The notes under the pieces are model-generated. The model worked only from the letters and a program-made list of their open reading frames with translations, was not told where the DNA came from and did not search any database. The translations under genes and the position numbers were made by a program. Positions 19,927 through 29,239 of a stretch of 64,000 bases of DNA are shown here, piece after piece. Origin of the DNA: DATKDF01 sp963752045 (lineage in GTDB: Bacteria; Acidobacteriota; Vicinamibacteria; Vicinamibacterales; SCN-69-37). The stretch covers positions 1,510,233 through 1,574,232 of the forward strand of contig CAVVWN010000008.1 of NCBI GenBank assembly GCA_963752045.1, written 5' to 3'. How positions within the stretch are numbered: position 1 is the stretch's first letter; the number at the start of each line of letters is the position of its first letter.

Positions 19927-21179
19927 GAAGCCACCTCGCTCGTCCCGCCCGGCGCGTCCGGCGAACCGAGCAGCCGCCTCACGGTCTCGACGTCCTTGTC
20001 GCCGCGACCCGAGACGTTCACGACGACCGCGGTGCCCGCAGCCAGGTCAGGAAGCGTCCTCCTCAACCAGGCAACGGCGTGCGCTGATTCGAGCGCCGGG
20101 AGAATGCCCTCGCGGCTCGCCAGCCACGAGAATCCCTCCAGCGCCTCGGCGTCGTCAACCCAGGCGTACTCAGCCCGGCCAGTCGACTGGAGCCACGCGT
20201 GCTCAGGGCCGATCGACGGGTAGTCGAGGCCGGCCGACACCGAGTGCGTCGGCAGGATGTTCCCGTCGTCGTCCTGCAGCAGGTAGCTCCTCGTGCCGTG
20301 CAGCACGCCGGGAATGCCCCCCGCGAAGCGCGCGGCATGCTGGCCGGGGCTGATCCCTCGACCGCCGGCTTCGACTCCCACGAGCCTCACGCCGGCGTCC
20401 GATACGAACGCGTCGAAGATGCCGAGCGAGTTGCTGCCCCCGCCGACAGAGGCGACGACCAGATCGGGGAGACGGCCGGTAGCCGCCAGAATCTGGCTGC
20501 GAGTCTCATTGCCGATGACCGACTGAAACTCCCTGACCATGAGCGGATACGGATGCGGTCCGAGCACCGAGCCGAGCAGGTAATGTGTGGAGTCGGCGTT
20601 CTCGACCCAGTCGCGCATCGCCTCGTTGATCGCGTCCTTCAGCGTGCGGCTTCCGGCACTCACCGACTCGACTCGCGAGCCAAGCACACGCATGCGGAAG
20701 ACGTTCAGGGCCTGCCGCGCCATGTCTTCGGCACCCATGTACACCACGCACTCGAGGCCAAGCAGCGCGCAGGCCGTTGCCGTTGCCACACCGTGCTGGC
20801 CGGCCCCGGTCTCGGCCACGATCCGCCGCTTCCCCATGCGCATGGCCAGCAGCGCCTGCCCTATCGCGTTGTTGATCTTGTGCGCACCCGTGTGCGCGAG
20901 GTCCTCGCGCTTGAGCCACACGCGCACCTGGTGGCCCTCGCTCAGCCGGCGTGCCTCCCAGAGCGGGGTTGGCCGGCCGACGTAATCAGTGAAGAGCGCC
21001 GCCAGCTCGCCGACGAACGTCTGGTCGCGTCGCGCCGAGAAGTACGCCTGCGTCAGGGCCTCGATGGGCGCCATCAACGTCTCGGGAACGAACCGCCCGC
21101 CGAACGATCCGAAGTAGCCCCGCACGTCCGGATCTCGCTTTCCGAACGACGGTCCCGGGCTTGTCCGCTTCACGCTCAC
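19923..21179 (-). CDS. trpB: tryptophan synthase beta subunit
   Basis: 418 residues from a GTG at 21179 that overlaps the trpF stop (GTGA). A much longer open frame upstream runs inside trpF and is discarded. The PLP lysine is Lys101 in LKREDLAHTGAHKINNAIGQ, and GGGSNSLGIFDAFV binds the cofactor phosphate. It is a TrpB1-type subunit (GYFGSFGGRFVPETL opening). It condenses indole with serine to give tryptophan. Confidence 0.96.
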   Translation of the reverse strand: MSVKRTSPGPSFGKRDPDVRGYFGSFGGRFVPETLMAPIEALTQAYFSARRDQTFVGELAALFTDYVGRPTPLWEARRLSEGHQVRVWLKREDLAHTGAHKINNAIGQALLAMRMGKRRIVAETGAGQHGVATATACALLGLECVVYMGAEDMARQALNVFRMRVLGSRVESVSAGSRTLKDAINEAMRDWVENADSTHYLLGSVLGPHPYPLMVREFQSVIGNETRSQILAATGRLPDLVVASVGGGSNSLGIFDAFVSDAGVRLVGVEAGGRGISPGQHAARFAGGIPGVLHGTRSYLLQDDDGNILPTHSVSAGLDYPSIGPEHAWLQSTGRAEYAWVDDAEALEGFSWLASREGILPALESAHAVAWLRRTLPDLAAGTAVVVNVSGRGDKDVETVRRLLGSPDAPGGTSEVAS

Positions 21180-21808
21180 AACGCCTCCATCTGTCCCGCC
21201 CGCACCGCCGCCAGAAAGGCCGCAATCCGGGCGTGGTCCTTCACGCCCGGCCTGGCCTCGACGCCGGATGACACATCCACTGCAGCCGGCCGCACGATCC
21301 GGATCGCCTCGGCAACGTTGGCCGGACTCAATCCGCCGGCCAGCCAGACAGTTCGTCTCCGCGCAAGCACGGCTGCCAATCCCCAATCCGCCTTCTGCCC
21401 GGTGCCGCCCCGTCTGACCCGATCGTCCGCGTCTACGAGCAGGATCACATCCTCGGGCAACGCACAGGCTCGCTCCACGTCCTCGGCGCTCGTGACAGAC
21501 ACCGCCTTGAGCAGGGGAATGCCGAGGCCGGCAAACAGCCCTATGGGCTCCTGCCCATGCAACTGGACCGCGTCGAGTCCAACCTCGCCGGCCACACGGG
21601 CAACGGTCGACGGCTCGGCATCGACGAAGACGCCCACTTTCATCACGCCGTGGAGGCTCCTGGCAATGCGTCCGGCCGCATCGGCTGACACGGCCCGGGG
21701 GCTGCCTGGCCAGAACACGAATCCGATCGCGTCAGCGCCGGCCTCCACCGCGCACAGCGCATCGTCGGCCCTCGTGAGCCCGCAGATCTTCACGGATACC
21801 CTCGTCAC
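21176..21808 (-). CDS. trpF: phosphoribosylanthranilate isomerase
   Basis: 210 residues with the opening VKICGLTRADDALCAVEAGADAIGFVFWPGSPR (catalytic Cys9), LDAVQLHGQE, and LAGGLSPANVAEAIRIVRPAAVDVSSGVEARPGVKD (catalytic Asp and phosphate site). It performs the Amadori rearrangement of PRA to CdRP. The ATG overlaps the trpC stop by 4 bases. Confidence 0.95.
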   Translation of the reverse strand: MTRVSVKICGLTRADDALCAVEAGADAIGFVFWPGSPRAVSADAAGRIARSLHGVMKVGVFVDAEPSTVARVAGEVGLDAVQLHGQEPIGLFAGLGIPLLKAVSVTSAEDVERACALPEDVILLVDADDRVRRGGTGQKADWGLAAVLARRRTVWLAGGLSPANVAEAIRIVRPAAVDVSSGVEARPGVKDHARIAAFLAAVRAGQMEAL

Positions 21809-22605
21809 GAGGCACCACCGGTTCCCGCAGGCTGCAGCAGGCGGGCAAGCGCTTCGCCGGGACTCGGCTCCGTGACGAAACGTTCACCAATCAGGAACGC
21901 GTCATACCCGGCGGCTGACAGGCGCCGGAGGTCGGCAGCCGTTCGCAAACCACTCTCGGCGACCGCGACGACGTCGTCCGGGATTTGTGGCACGAGCTCG
22001 TCGAACACCGACGGACGCACCTCGAGCGTGCGCAGGTTCCGGCTGTTGATGCCCACGAGACTCGCTCCAGCCTCGAGCGCGCGTTCGAGCTCGCCGCGCT
22101 CGTGCACCTCGACGAGCGAGGCCAGGCCGTGCGCCGAGGCGCACGCAAGAAGGCCCGCGAGCTCGGCGGCCGAGAGCGCCGCGACGATCAGCAGCACGGC
22201 GTCGGCTCCGGCGGCCTTCGCCTCGGCCACCTGATACTCGGTCACGATGAAGTCCTTCCGAAGGACCGGCGCGTCGACCGCCCGCCGGACTGCCGCGAGG
22301 TGACCAAGCGATCCATCGAAGAAGGTGGGTTCGGTGAGGACCGAAACGGCCGCCGCGCCATGACGTTCGTAGTCCACGGCGATCGCCGCCGGGTCGTAGT
22401 CTCTTCGCAGCACGCCCTTGGACGGCGAGCGGCGCTTGCACTCCGCGATGATGCGGATGCCTGGTTCGGAAAGAGCGGCGACAAACCGTCCTCCGTCGGA
22501 CGGCCTGCGGCCGGGCGCGCCATCCGGCACCGCATTCCGCCGTTCTCGCTCGAGCGCCGAGCGACGCGCGGCCGACACGACCGTTCCGAGCAGGTCCGGC
22601 CTCAT
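21805..22605 (-). CDS. trpC: indole-3-glycerol phosphate synthase
   Basis: 266 residues from the ATG at 22605, which overlaps the trpD stop (ATGA). An ATG three codons upstream is possible. Conserved blocks are IIAECKRRSPSKGVLRRDYDPAAIA, VSVLTEPTFFDGSLGHL, VLRKDFIVTEYQVAEAKAAGADAVLLI, VGINSRNLRTLEV and VAVAESGLRT. It closes the indole ring from CdRP. Confidence 0.96.
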   Translation of the reverse strand: MRPDLLGTVVSAARRSALERERRNAVPDGAPGRRPSDGGRFVAALSEPGIRIIAECKRRSPSKGVLRRDYDPAAIAVDYERHGAAAVSVLTEPTFFDGSLGHLAAVRRAVDAPVLRKDFIVTEYQVAEAKAAGADAVLLIVAALSAAELAGLLACASAHGLASLVEVHERGELERALEAGASLVGINSRNLRTLEVRPSVFDELVPQIPDDVVAVAESGLRTAADLRRLSAAGYDAFLIGERFVTEPSPGEALARLLQPAGTGGAS

Positions 22606-23612
22606 CGCCCACACACAACCAGGAGACGCTCCAGGGTCTCCCGACCCGCTCCCGAATCGATGCTCTGGGCCGCACGCACGACGCCTTCGGCGAGTGATGC
22701 GACCCGGCCGGCCACGAGCAGGCCCGCGGCGGCGTTCAGCACGACGATATCCCGCCGGGGCCCTTTCTCACCGGCCAGAAGCTGGCGGATCATGTCGGCG
22801 TTCTCCTCCGCGGTGCCGCCCGCCAGCGCGTCACGCCTGGCGATCCGAATGCCGACGTCGGACGGGTGCACGTAGAAGGTGTGAACGGCACCTCGCCTCA
22901 GCTCGGACACCTTCGTGTGACCGATCGTCGAGAGCTCGTCCAGGCGACCGGCACCGTGCACGACCCAGGCGCGTTCGGCATCGAGCAGGCCCAGCGTTCG
23001 CGCCACGAGCTCGGTGTGTTCCGGCCGCGACACGCCAACCACCTGCCGCCGCGCGCCGGCCGGATTGGTCAGCGGCCCGAGGAGGTTGAACGCGGTGCGC
23101 ACGCCGAGCTGCCGCCGCGTGGGCGCCGCGTGGCGCATCGAGGGATGCCAGGCCGGCGCGTAGAAGAACGCCAGGTTCGTCTCCTCGAGGGCCTGCAGCA
23201 CGCGATCGGGTGCCGCCTCGAGATCGAGGCCGAGCGCTTCGAAGACGTCGGCGCTTCCGCAGCGGCTCGACACGGCGCGGTTGCCGTGCTTGGCAACGGG
23301 AATCCCGGCGCCTGCGAGCACGATCGCCGCGGCGGTCGAGACGTTGAACGTGTGCGCGCCGTCGCCACCGGTCCCGCAGACATCGAATGCGTCGGCGACC
23401 GGTGTCGGCAGCCGCACCGCCCGCTCGCGCATGGCCGTGGCAAAACCGACCATCTCTCCGGGCCGTTCGCCCTTGAGCGCAAGAGCCATCAGCAGGCCGG
23501 CCACGTGCGCCGGCTCGGCCGTGCCATCCATGATCGCGCCCATCGCGGCCTGCGCCTCGCCCGTCGAGAGGTCGTGATGCAGGCGGAGTTTCTCCAGAAG
23601 CTCGGCAAACAT
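22602..23612 (-). CDS. trpD: anthranilate phosphoribosyltransferase
   Basis: 336 residues. The family signatures VCGTGGDGAHTFNVSTAAAIVLAGAGIPVAKHGNRAVSSRCGSADVFEALG and the later LLGPLTNPAGA are intact, giving the PRPP and anthranilate sites. The ATG shares its last base with the stop of trpG (TGATG). Confidence 0.96.
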   Translation of the reverse strand: MFAELLEKLRLHHDLSTGEAQAAMGAIMDGTAEPAHVAGLLMALALKGERPGEMVGFATAMRERAVRLPTPVADAFDVCGTGGDGAHTFNVSTAAAIVLAGAGIPVAKHGNRAVSSRCGSADVFEALGLDLEAAPDRVLQALEETNLAFFYAPAWHPSMRHAAPTRRQLGVRTAFNLLGPLTNPAGARRQVVGVSRPEHTELVARTLGLLDAERAWVVHGAGRLDELSTIGHTKVSELRRGAVHTFYVHPSDVGIRIARRDALAGGTAEENADMIRQLLAGEKGPRRDIVVLNAAAGLLVAGRVASLAEGVVRAAQSIDSGAGRETLERLLVVCGR

Positions 23613-24185
23613 CAGCGTGCGCTCTCCAGGAAGTTCCGCAAGAGGCGATGCCCGGCCGGCGTCAGCACCGACTCAGGGTGAAACTGCACGCCGAACACCG
23701 GCCACGACACATGCCTGATCCCCATGATCACGCCGTCCTCCTCAGCCCAGGCGGTCGCGCTGAACCCCTCCGGAAGGCCATCGTCCGGAATCATCAGCGA
23801 GTGATAGCGCCCTGCCTCGAGGCTGCCGGCGAGGCCAGCGAAGACGCCGCACCCGTCGTGCCTCGACCTTGGACATCTTGCCGTGCATGAGCGTCGGCGC
23901 CCGTTCGACGCGACCGCCGAACGCGACGGCAAGTGCCTGGTGGCCGAGGCAGACGCCCAGCACCGGCAGCGACCCGGCAAAGCGCCGGAGTGCGCTCACG
24001 GAAATCCCGGCTTGCTCGGGTCGTCCCGGGCCCGGCGAAATCACCAGGTGCGTGGGCGAGGCGTCGGCAATGTCGTCCACCGTGATCGCGTCGTTGCGCC
24101 TGACGCGGACGTCCGCTCCGATCTCGCCAAGCCGATGCGCGAGGTTCCAGGTGAACGAATCGTAATTGTCGATGAGCAGAACCAC
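23612..24185 (-). CDS. trpG: anthranilate synthase component II (glutamine amidotransferase), one frameshift
   Basis: The first part (VLLIDNYDSFTWNLAHRLGEIGADVRVRRND, then HLVISPGPGRPEQAGIS and LPVLGVCLGHQALAVAFGG with the nucleophile Cys) and the last part (DGCGVFAGLAGSLEAGRYHSLMI, FGVQFHPESVLTPAGHRLLRNFL with His-Glu of the triad) are in different frames. Removing one G of the GG pair at 23861-23862 (minus-strand sense) joins them as KMSKVEHDG. The restored length of about 190 residues is normal. It supplies ammonia to TrpE and could double as PabA. Confidence 0.88.
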
Positions 24186-24187
24186 GC

Positions 24188-25658
24188 TCAGAGCCCCCGC
24201 TCCGCCATCTCGAGCGCCTGCAGCAGCGCACGAGCCTTGTCGCGTGTCTCCTCGTACTCGGCCGCCGGATGCGAGTCGGCAACGATGCCGGCGCCAGCCT
24301 GCACGTCGGCGCGCCCGTCCCGCATCGTGATCGTCCTGATGGCGATGCAGAAGTCGAGGTTCCCGGCGAAGTCGAGATAGCCGACCGCTCCACCGTAGAG
24401 GCCCCGGCGCGTCGGCTCGAGCGCACCGATGACCTGCATGGCCCGGATCTTCGGTGCGCCGGTCAGTGTCCCGGCTGGGAACGTCGCGACGAGCGCGTCG
24501 AGGCGGTCGCAGCCGTCGGCCAGCCGGCCCTCGACCCGCGACACGAGGTGCATGACGTGCGAGTACCGCTCGAGGGCCATGAACTGCGGCACCCGCACGC
24601 TCCCGACGGCCGACACCCGCCCGATGTCGTTGCGGCCGAGGTCGACGAGCATCACGTGCTCGGCGCGCTCCTTCTCGTTCCGCCGAAGCTCGTCGGCCAG
24701 CCGCTGGTCCTCTTCCGGCGTGCCTCCTCGCCGGCGCGTGCCGGCGATCGGATGGGTCTCGACATGCTGCCCCTCGACGCGCACGAGCATCTCCGGCGAG
24801 GCCCCCACGATGGCCTCCGGTCCCATCCGGATGAAGAACATGTACGGGGAGGGATTGATGTGGCGGAGCGCACGGTAGACGTCGAACGGCGACGCGTTGG
24901 TCGACGCCTGAAAGCGCTGCGAGAACACGGCCTGGTAGATCTCGCCGGCGCCAATCTCGTCCTGGATGGTCCGGACCGCGCTCTCGAACGCCTCGCGGCT
25001 CAGGTTAGCCGTGACCTCGAGCGGCTGGGCCGCCGGCCGTTCCGGCTTCGACAGATTGCGTTCCAGCTCGCGCTCGAGGAAGTCGATCTTCGCGCACGCG
25101 AAGTCGTAGAGCGCCCGCAGATCCTCGCCGGGGCGCAGCCGCGCGTTCGCGATGGCCAGAATCCGGTGCTTGACGTGGTCGAACGCCAGGATCGTGTCGA
25201 AGATCATGAAGCCCGCCTGATCCCGATCGAGCGCGGGCCTCGCGAGCGCCACGGCCGGCTCGAACCACTCGGCAGCGTCGTAGTCGAGGTAGCCGACAGC
25301 CCCGCCCGTGAACCTCGGCAGGTCCGGGCACGAACGGCGACTGGAATTCCGCCATCAGCCCTCGCAGCACGTCGATGAAGGGCTCGGTTCGCGCGCTTTC
25401 GCTCCCGGCCTGCTCGATCGTGACGGTGCCCGTCCGGCCGCGGACCACGAGAAAAGGGTCCTTGCCGAGAAACGAGTACCGCCCGACGTGCTCGCCGCCC
25501 TCGACCGATTCGAGCAGGAACGCGTAGTCGGAGTGCTCGGCGATCTTCAGAAACGCCGACACCGGCGTGAGCAGGTCCGCCATGATCTCGCGATGGACCG
25601 GCACGAACGTGCCCCGCCTCGACAGCTCCACGAACTCGTCAAACGTCGTCTGCTTCAT
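24188..25658 (-). CDS. trpE: anthranilate synthase component I, one frameshift
   Basis: The N-terminal half (MKQTTFDEFVELSRRGTFVPVHREIMADLLTPVSAFLKI, then FLLESVEGGEHVGRYSFLG, the Trp-binding LLES motif) and the catalytic half (FTGGAVGYLDYDAAEWFE, ARLRPGEDL, HPIAGTRRRG, LVDLGRNDIGRV, FPAGTLTGAPKIRAMQVI) are in different frames. Removing one base of the GG at 25321-25322 (plus-strand letters) restores PFVPGLPRFTGG. It converts chorismate to anthranilate. The LLES motif suggests feedback inhibition by tryptophan. The gap to trpG is 2 bases. Confidence 0.88.
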
Positions 25659-27094
25659 GATTCTCCTCGGTCACGAACCGTTGCGCCGCGCGCCGCATGA
25701 TCTCTCGCGGCGCCGGTCGCCCGGTCCACCACTCGAACTGAAGGCAGGCCTGCCCGACCAGCATGTCCAGCCCGCCGATCGCCTCGGCACCTCGTGCGCG
25801 CGCCGCGCGCATCAGCGCCGTTTCCGGCGGGTTGTAGACGAGGTCGTACACCACGCGTCCCGTGAGGGCTTCGGCCGGAAGCGGTGAGTACGACTCGTCC
25901 GGCCACGTGCCGGCCGACGTCGCGTTCACGAGCATCGTCCAGCCAGGCTTCGGGGGCCACGTATCGACGTCGACACCAAGGTGTTCGGCCAACCGCTCGG
26001 CCTGCTCCGGCCGGCGCGCAGCGACGGACACACGGGCTCGCCGTTCGACGAGCGCCGCCACCGCTGCCCGAGCCGCGCCACCGGCCCCGAGCACCACGAC
26101 CGGCTCGCCCGCCAGCTGATGACCGGCCTGGTCGATTGGCTCGAGGAACGCGTCCACGTCGAAGTTGCGCGCCTCCCAACCCGCCGCCGTCCGTCGCAGC
26201 GTATTCGCCGCGCCGAGCATCTGCGTGCGCTCGTCGCGAGCGACGGCTCGAGAGAAGAAGTCCTGCTTGAACGGCGCGGTGACGCTGAGCCCGCTCACGC
26301 CAAGCGCCTGTGCTGCTGACTCGACGTCATCGGCTGACTCGCCTTCGAGCGCGACGTACACGGCGTCGAGTCCGGCCGCGGCGAGGGCCGCGTTGTGCAT
26401 GGCGGGCGAGGCCGAGTGCCCGAGCGGCCTCCCGGCAACGCCATAGAGGACCGTGGCCGCGCTCCCCTGCCGCACGCGATATTGATCGAGCAGCTCATCG
26501 ATTGTGAGCTGGCCGGGCGCGGCAGCACCCGCGTAGGTCCAGCACGAGTTGAAGAGCCACGGGCACGTCCGCGTGATCCGGCCTCGGCGCCCCATCGCAA
26601 TCGCCACGAGCGGGTCGCCTGCCGTGCACGCTGCGCGAAGGGTCAGGCAGTCCTCCAGGCGCCGGGCGGTCACCGCCACCTTGATCACCGAGGCGCCGGC
26701 GCGGCGCATCGACCGGACCCGCTCGCCGAGGTCCCGCGGCACGCCTTCCCAGTCGTGGAGGGAGAGAATGACCTCGGTGCGCTCCCCGCGCGAGAGACTC
26801 TGCCAGCTCGCGTCATGTTCCACATCGACATACTCAGCGCCCAGTTTCGCCGCCTGCGACAGCCAGGCCAGCCTCGTCTCCTCCGCGCCCTCGAAACGGC
26901 CGCCGGCCCAGGCGGGTCTGCACGTCACGATGACGGGCTTCTGGCGGCCTTCGAGCGCGCCGGCCACGTCGACGTCACCGACGCCGTCCAGCCTGAGCTC
27001 CACCAGATTCCGCGCGCACCGCGGCGTCGCGGCGCGCGCGCAACTCCGCCAGCGTTGCCGCGGTCACGGTCTCGCAGATGCGAACGCCGGTCAT
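25639..27094 (-). CDS. aroDE: bifunctional 3-dehydroquinate dehydratase (type I) / shikimate dehydrogenase, one frameshift near the start
   Basis: A fusion of two shikimate enzymes. The first 200 residues are type I dehydroquinase (LVELRLD, VTCRPAWAGGRFEG, EYVDVEHD, ILSLHDW, Schiff-base Lys in VIKVAVTA). The rest is shikimate dehydrogenase (LYGVAGRPLGHSASPAMHNAAL, VTAPFKQDFF with catalytic Lys, NADP site VVLGAGGAARAAVAAL, NATSAG). The uninterrupted frame starts only at 27003. The real start is probably ATG 27094 (MTGVRICETVTAATLAELR), with an extra base in the pair at 27010-27011. It overlaps trpE by 20 bases and is the first structural gene after the attenuator. The same fusion is known in chlamydiae and plants. 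Confidence 0.87.
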
Positions 27095-27114
27095 CCAGTC
27101 CTGCTCCACAACAC

Positions 27115-27150
27115 AAAAAAGGCCTCGTCAGCGCTCGGGCTGAAGAGGCC
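27115..27150 (-). terminator. attenuator: intrinsic terminator in the trp leader
   Basis: On the minus strand a stem with outer arms GGCCTC/GAGGCC and inner arms CAGC/GCTG (one T-C mismatch, loop CCGAGC) spans 27121-27150. It is followed directly by six T residues (27115-27120). It lies between the leader peptide stop (27179) and the aroDE start (27094), exactly where a transcription attenuator belongs. Confidence 0.85.
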
Positions 27151-27199
27151 GTTCGTCCGCGATGCCGTGTCTTGGCTGCTACAGCGCGTGGGCCCCTCC
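27142..27199 (-). promoter_or_regulatory. antiterminator pairing of the trp leader
   Basis: GGAGGGGCC (minus sense, 27191-27199) can pair over nine positions, two of them G-U, with GGCCTCTTC (27142-27150), the 5' arm of the terminator. The upstream arm starts five codons after the last Trp codon of the leader peptide. A ribosome stalled on Trp codons would leave it free and favour antitermination. A ribosome reaching the stop codon would cover it and let the terminator form. Confidence 0.7.
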
Positions 27200-27277
27200 T
27201 GCAATGCGGGCATACCACCACCAATACGACCAGGAGGTCGTCGGGGCGGTCTGGCGCAGAGCAGGCTGGGAAAGCAC
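27179..27277 (-). CDS. trp operon leader peptide
   Basis: A 32-residue ORF from GTG 27277 to TAG 27179, containing the run WSYWWWY (codons at 27212-27232): four Trp and two Tyr codons within seven. Trp is rare in proteins, so this density just before a terminator/antiterminator is strong evidence for a translated attenuator peptide. The exact start is less sure: an in-frame TTG lies a few codons upstream and there is no clear ribosome-binding site. The Tyr codons may let Tyr-tRNA shortage contribute, in keeping with tyrA in the operon. Confidence 0.8.
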   Translation of the reverse strand: MLSQPALRQTAPTTSWSYWWWYARIAGGAHAL

Positions 27278-27292
27278 GGTCAAACCGCGTCG

Positions 27293-27322
27293 AGCGTAGC
27301 AAAAGGCCCTGATGAGCGTCAA
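27293..27322 (-). promoter_or_regulatory. promoter candidate for the aromatic supraoperon
   Basis: Minus-strand TTGACG (27317-27322) and TACGCT (27293-27298) are 18 bases apart. Transcription would start near 27286, only about 9 bases before the leader GTG. The -35 box is strong and the -10 box moderate. Confidence 0.55.
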
Positions 27323-27342
27323 ATACGGCGACCCGCCCGGCA

Positions 27343-27351
27343 TGCTATAAA
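27343..27351 (+). promoter_or_regulatory. extended -10 promoter candidate for the S55-like gene
   Basis: TGCTATAAA on the plus strand is an extended -10 element about 30 bases before the ATG at 27380. No good -35 box lies 17 bases upstream. It is back-to-back with the supraoperon promoter. Confidence 0.35.
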
Positions 27352-27379
27352 CGGAGATATCGGAGACAATGACAGCCTG

Positions 27380-29212
27380 ATGATGCGCCCCCTGACCGGC
27401 CTTCTCGTCGGCGCAGTTGCCGCCGGCGTTGTCGTCTCGGCCGCCCCCCGGGCCGCCGACTTCTTTCCGGTCGACGAGGTGCGGCCGGGCATGGTTGGCG
27501 TGGGCCGCACGGTCTACGCCGGCGACGCGCTCGAAGAGTTTCGGGCGAACATCGTCGGCGTCCTTCGTAACGTGCTCGGCCCCAATCGGAACCTGATTCT
27601 GGCCAAGCTCGAAGGTGGGCCGCTTGCGGCAACCGGTGTGATGCAGGGCATGAGCGGCAGTCCGGTGTACATCGACGGGCGTCTGCTCGGGGCCGTGTCC
27701 TATGCGCTCGGGTCGTTTCCCAAGGAGCCCTTTGCCGGAATCACGCCAATTCAGGAGATGACCGACGCGGTCGACGCGAGCCCCGACCGCGCCGGACGAC
27801 CGGCGCCGGACTTCGACGGCTGGCCGTCGATGACCGCCGACGCCGTCTTCGCGCGCCTGCACGAGGTAGCAACCCGCGCGGCCGCCCCCATCGGCGTCCG
27901 CCTGCCGAACCTCTCTGTTGTCGGTCCAGCGTCGCTCGAAAGCCTCGCGCCCGCCCTCCGCCCGATTGGCGCAGCCATGGTCGTGAGCGGACTCGATCCG
28001 TCAATCCGCGCGGAGCTCGACCGCGCCTTCCCGGACGCGGTGCGGCCCGGCCAGTCGACTGGCTCGTCGAACGGGCCCACCACTCCGGCTCTTCGCCCCG
28101 GCGATCCGGTGGGCATGAGTCTCATGCGGGGCGACCTCGAACTTGGCGCCACCGGCACCGTTACCCACGTGGACGGCAACCGCGTCTACGCGTTTGGCCA
28201 CCCCTTCCTCAACCTTGGTCCGACGTCGATGGCCATGACCCGTGCCCGGGTGTACGCGGTGCTGCCGAGTCTCGACTCGTCGATGAAGATCGCGGGGCTT
28301 GGCCCGGTGATTGGCACGATGGGACAGGACCGGGCCACCGGCGTGGGTGGCACGCTTGGCCCGGGTCCGTCCGAGCTCGTCGTGAACATCACGCTGGCCT
28401 CTGGTCGCGAGCCGGCACGACGCTTCTCGATTGCCGTGCTGCACGACGAGGGCCTCACCCCGCTCTTCGCTTATGTCGCCGTCTACAACACGCTGCTGGG
28501 TTACGAGCGCACGAGCGGCGCGCTCTCGATCGCCGCGCGCGGAACGGTCGACTACGGTCGCCACGGTCGCATCGAGATCGACGACGTGTTTTCGGGCCCG
28601 AGTGCGATTGCCCAGGCCGCCGCGATGACGACCGCATCGATTGGCCCCGCGGTCACGAACGCCTTCGAGTCGGTCATGCCGGCATCGCTCGATCTGACGC
28701 TCGAGGTCACTGAAGAGACCGAACAACTCACGATCGAGCGCGCGTGGCTCGACACGACGAAACCGCAGTTTGGAGGCACCCACAACCTGCACGTCCTGCT
28801 GCGCGAGCATCGGGGCGCCACGCGAACGGTTACGGTGCCCGTCAGCATGCCGGCCTACACCGCCGGACCGCTGACACTCCTCGTGGCCGACGCCGCCACG
28901 CTGACATCGCTCGAACAACGGGACCTGCGGCCTGACAGGCCCGCATCGTTCGCCGAGCTCTTCCGGCGGCTTTCCGAACAGCGGGAGAACAACCGGCTCT
29001 ACGTCCGCCTGATCGACGCGAGCGCCGGCACCGCCGTAGCCGGCAGCACGCTCCCGGCGCTGCCGGCCTCGGTGCGGTCGGTGCTCGAGTCCGACCCGAC
29101 GGTGAAGTCGACAGCGGTGTCCAAGGCACTCGTCGGCGCCTGGGAACGTCGATTCGACGCCGCCGTCTCGGGTTCCCACGAACTGACGATTACCCTCACG
29201 CCCGTTCGCTGA
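27380..29212 (+). CDS. SpoIVB peptidase S55-domain-like exported protein
   Basis: 610 residues from ATG 27380 (a second ATG follows at once). The much longer open frame upstream is antisense to aroDE and is discarded. A signal peptide covers residues 1-25. GMSGSPVYIDGRLLGAVSYAL at about residue 90 is the S55 serine motif (Ser94). VYAFGHPFLNLGP near residue 270 (His274) resembles the S55 His motif. In SpoIVB the His precedes the Ser, so the order here looks reversed. The C-terminal half is beta-rich and unassigned. Whether it is an active protease is unknown. It may act with the secreted propeller protein encoded 27 bases downstream. Confidence 0.72.
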   Translation: MMRPLTGLLVGAVAAGVVVSAAPRAADFFPVDEVRPGMVGVGRTVYAGDALEEFRANIVGVLRNVLGPNRNLILAKLEGGPLAATGVMQGMSGSPVYIDGRLLGAVSYALGSFPKEPFAGITPIQEMTDAVDASPDRAGRPAPDFDGWPSMTADAVFARLHEVATRAAAPIGVRLPNLSVVGPASLESLAPALRPIGAAMVVSGLDPSIRAELDRAFPDAVRPGQSTGSSNGPTTPALRPGDPVGMSLMRGDLELGATGTVTHVDGNRVYAFGHPFLNLGPTSMAMTRARVYAVLPSLDSSMKIAGLGPVIGTMGQDRATGVGGTLGPGPSELVVNITLASGREPARRFSIAVLHDEGLTPLFAYVAVYNTLLGYERTSGALSIAARGTVDYGRHGRIEIDDVFSGPSAIAQAAAMTTASIGPAVTNAFESVMPASLDLTLEVTEETEQLTIERAWLDTTKPQFGGTHNLHVLLREHRGATRTVTVPVSMPAYTAGPLTLLVADAATLTSLEQRDLRPDRPASFAELFRRLSEQRENNRLYVRLIDASAGTAVAGSTLPALPASVRSVLESDPTVKSTAVSKALVGAWERRFDAAVSGSHELTITLTPVR

Positions 29213-29239
29213 CGGCGGGCGTTACGCAGACACAGGACC

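Noticed and set aside
26549..27379. N-terminal extension of the S55-like protein by 277 residues
   Set aside because: It is antisense to aroDE and the trp leader. A signal peptide begins at ATG 27380.
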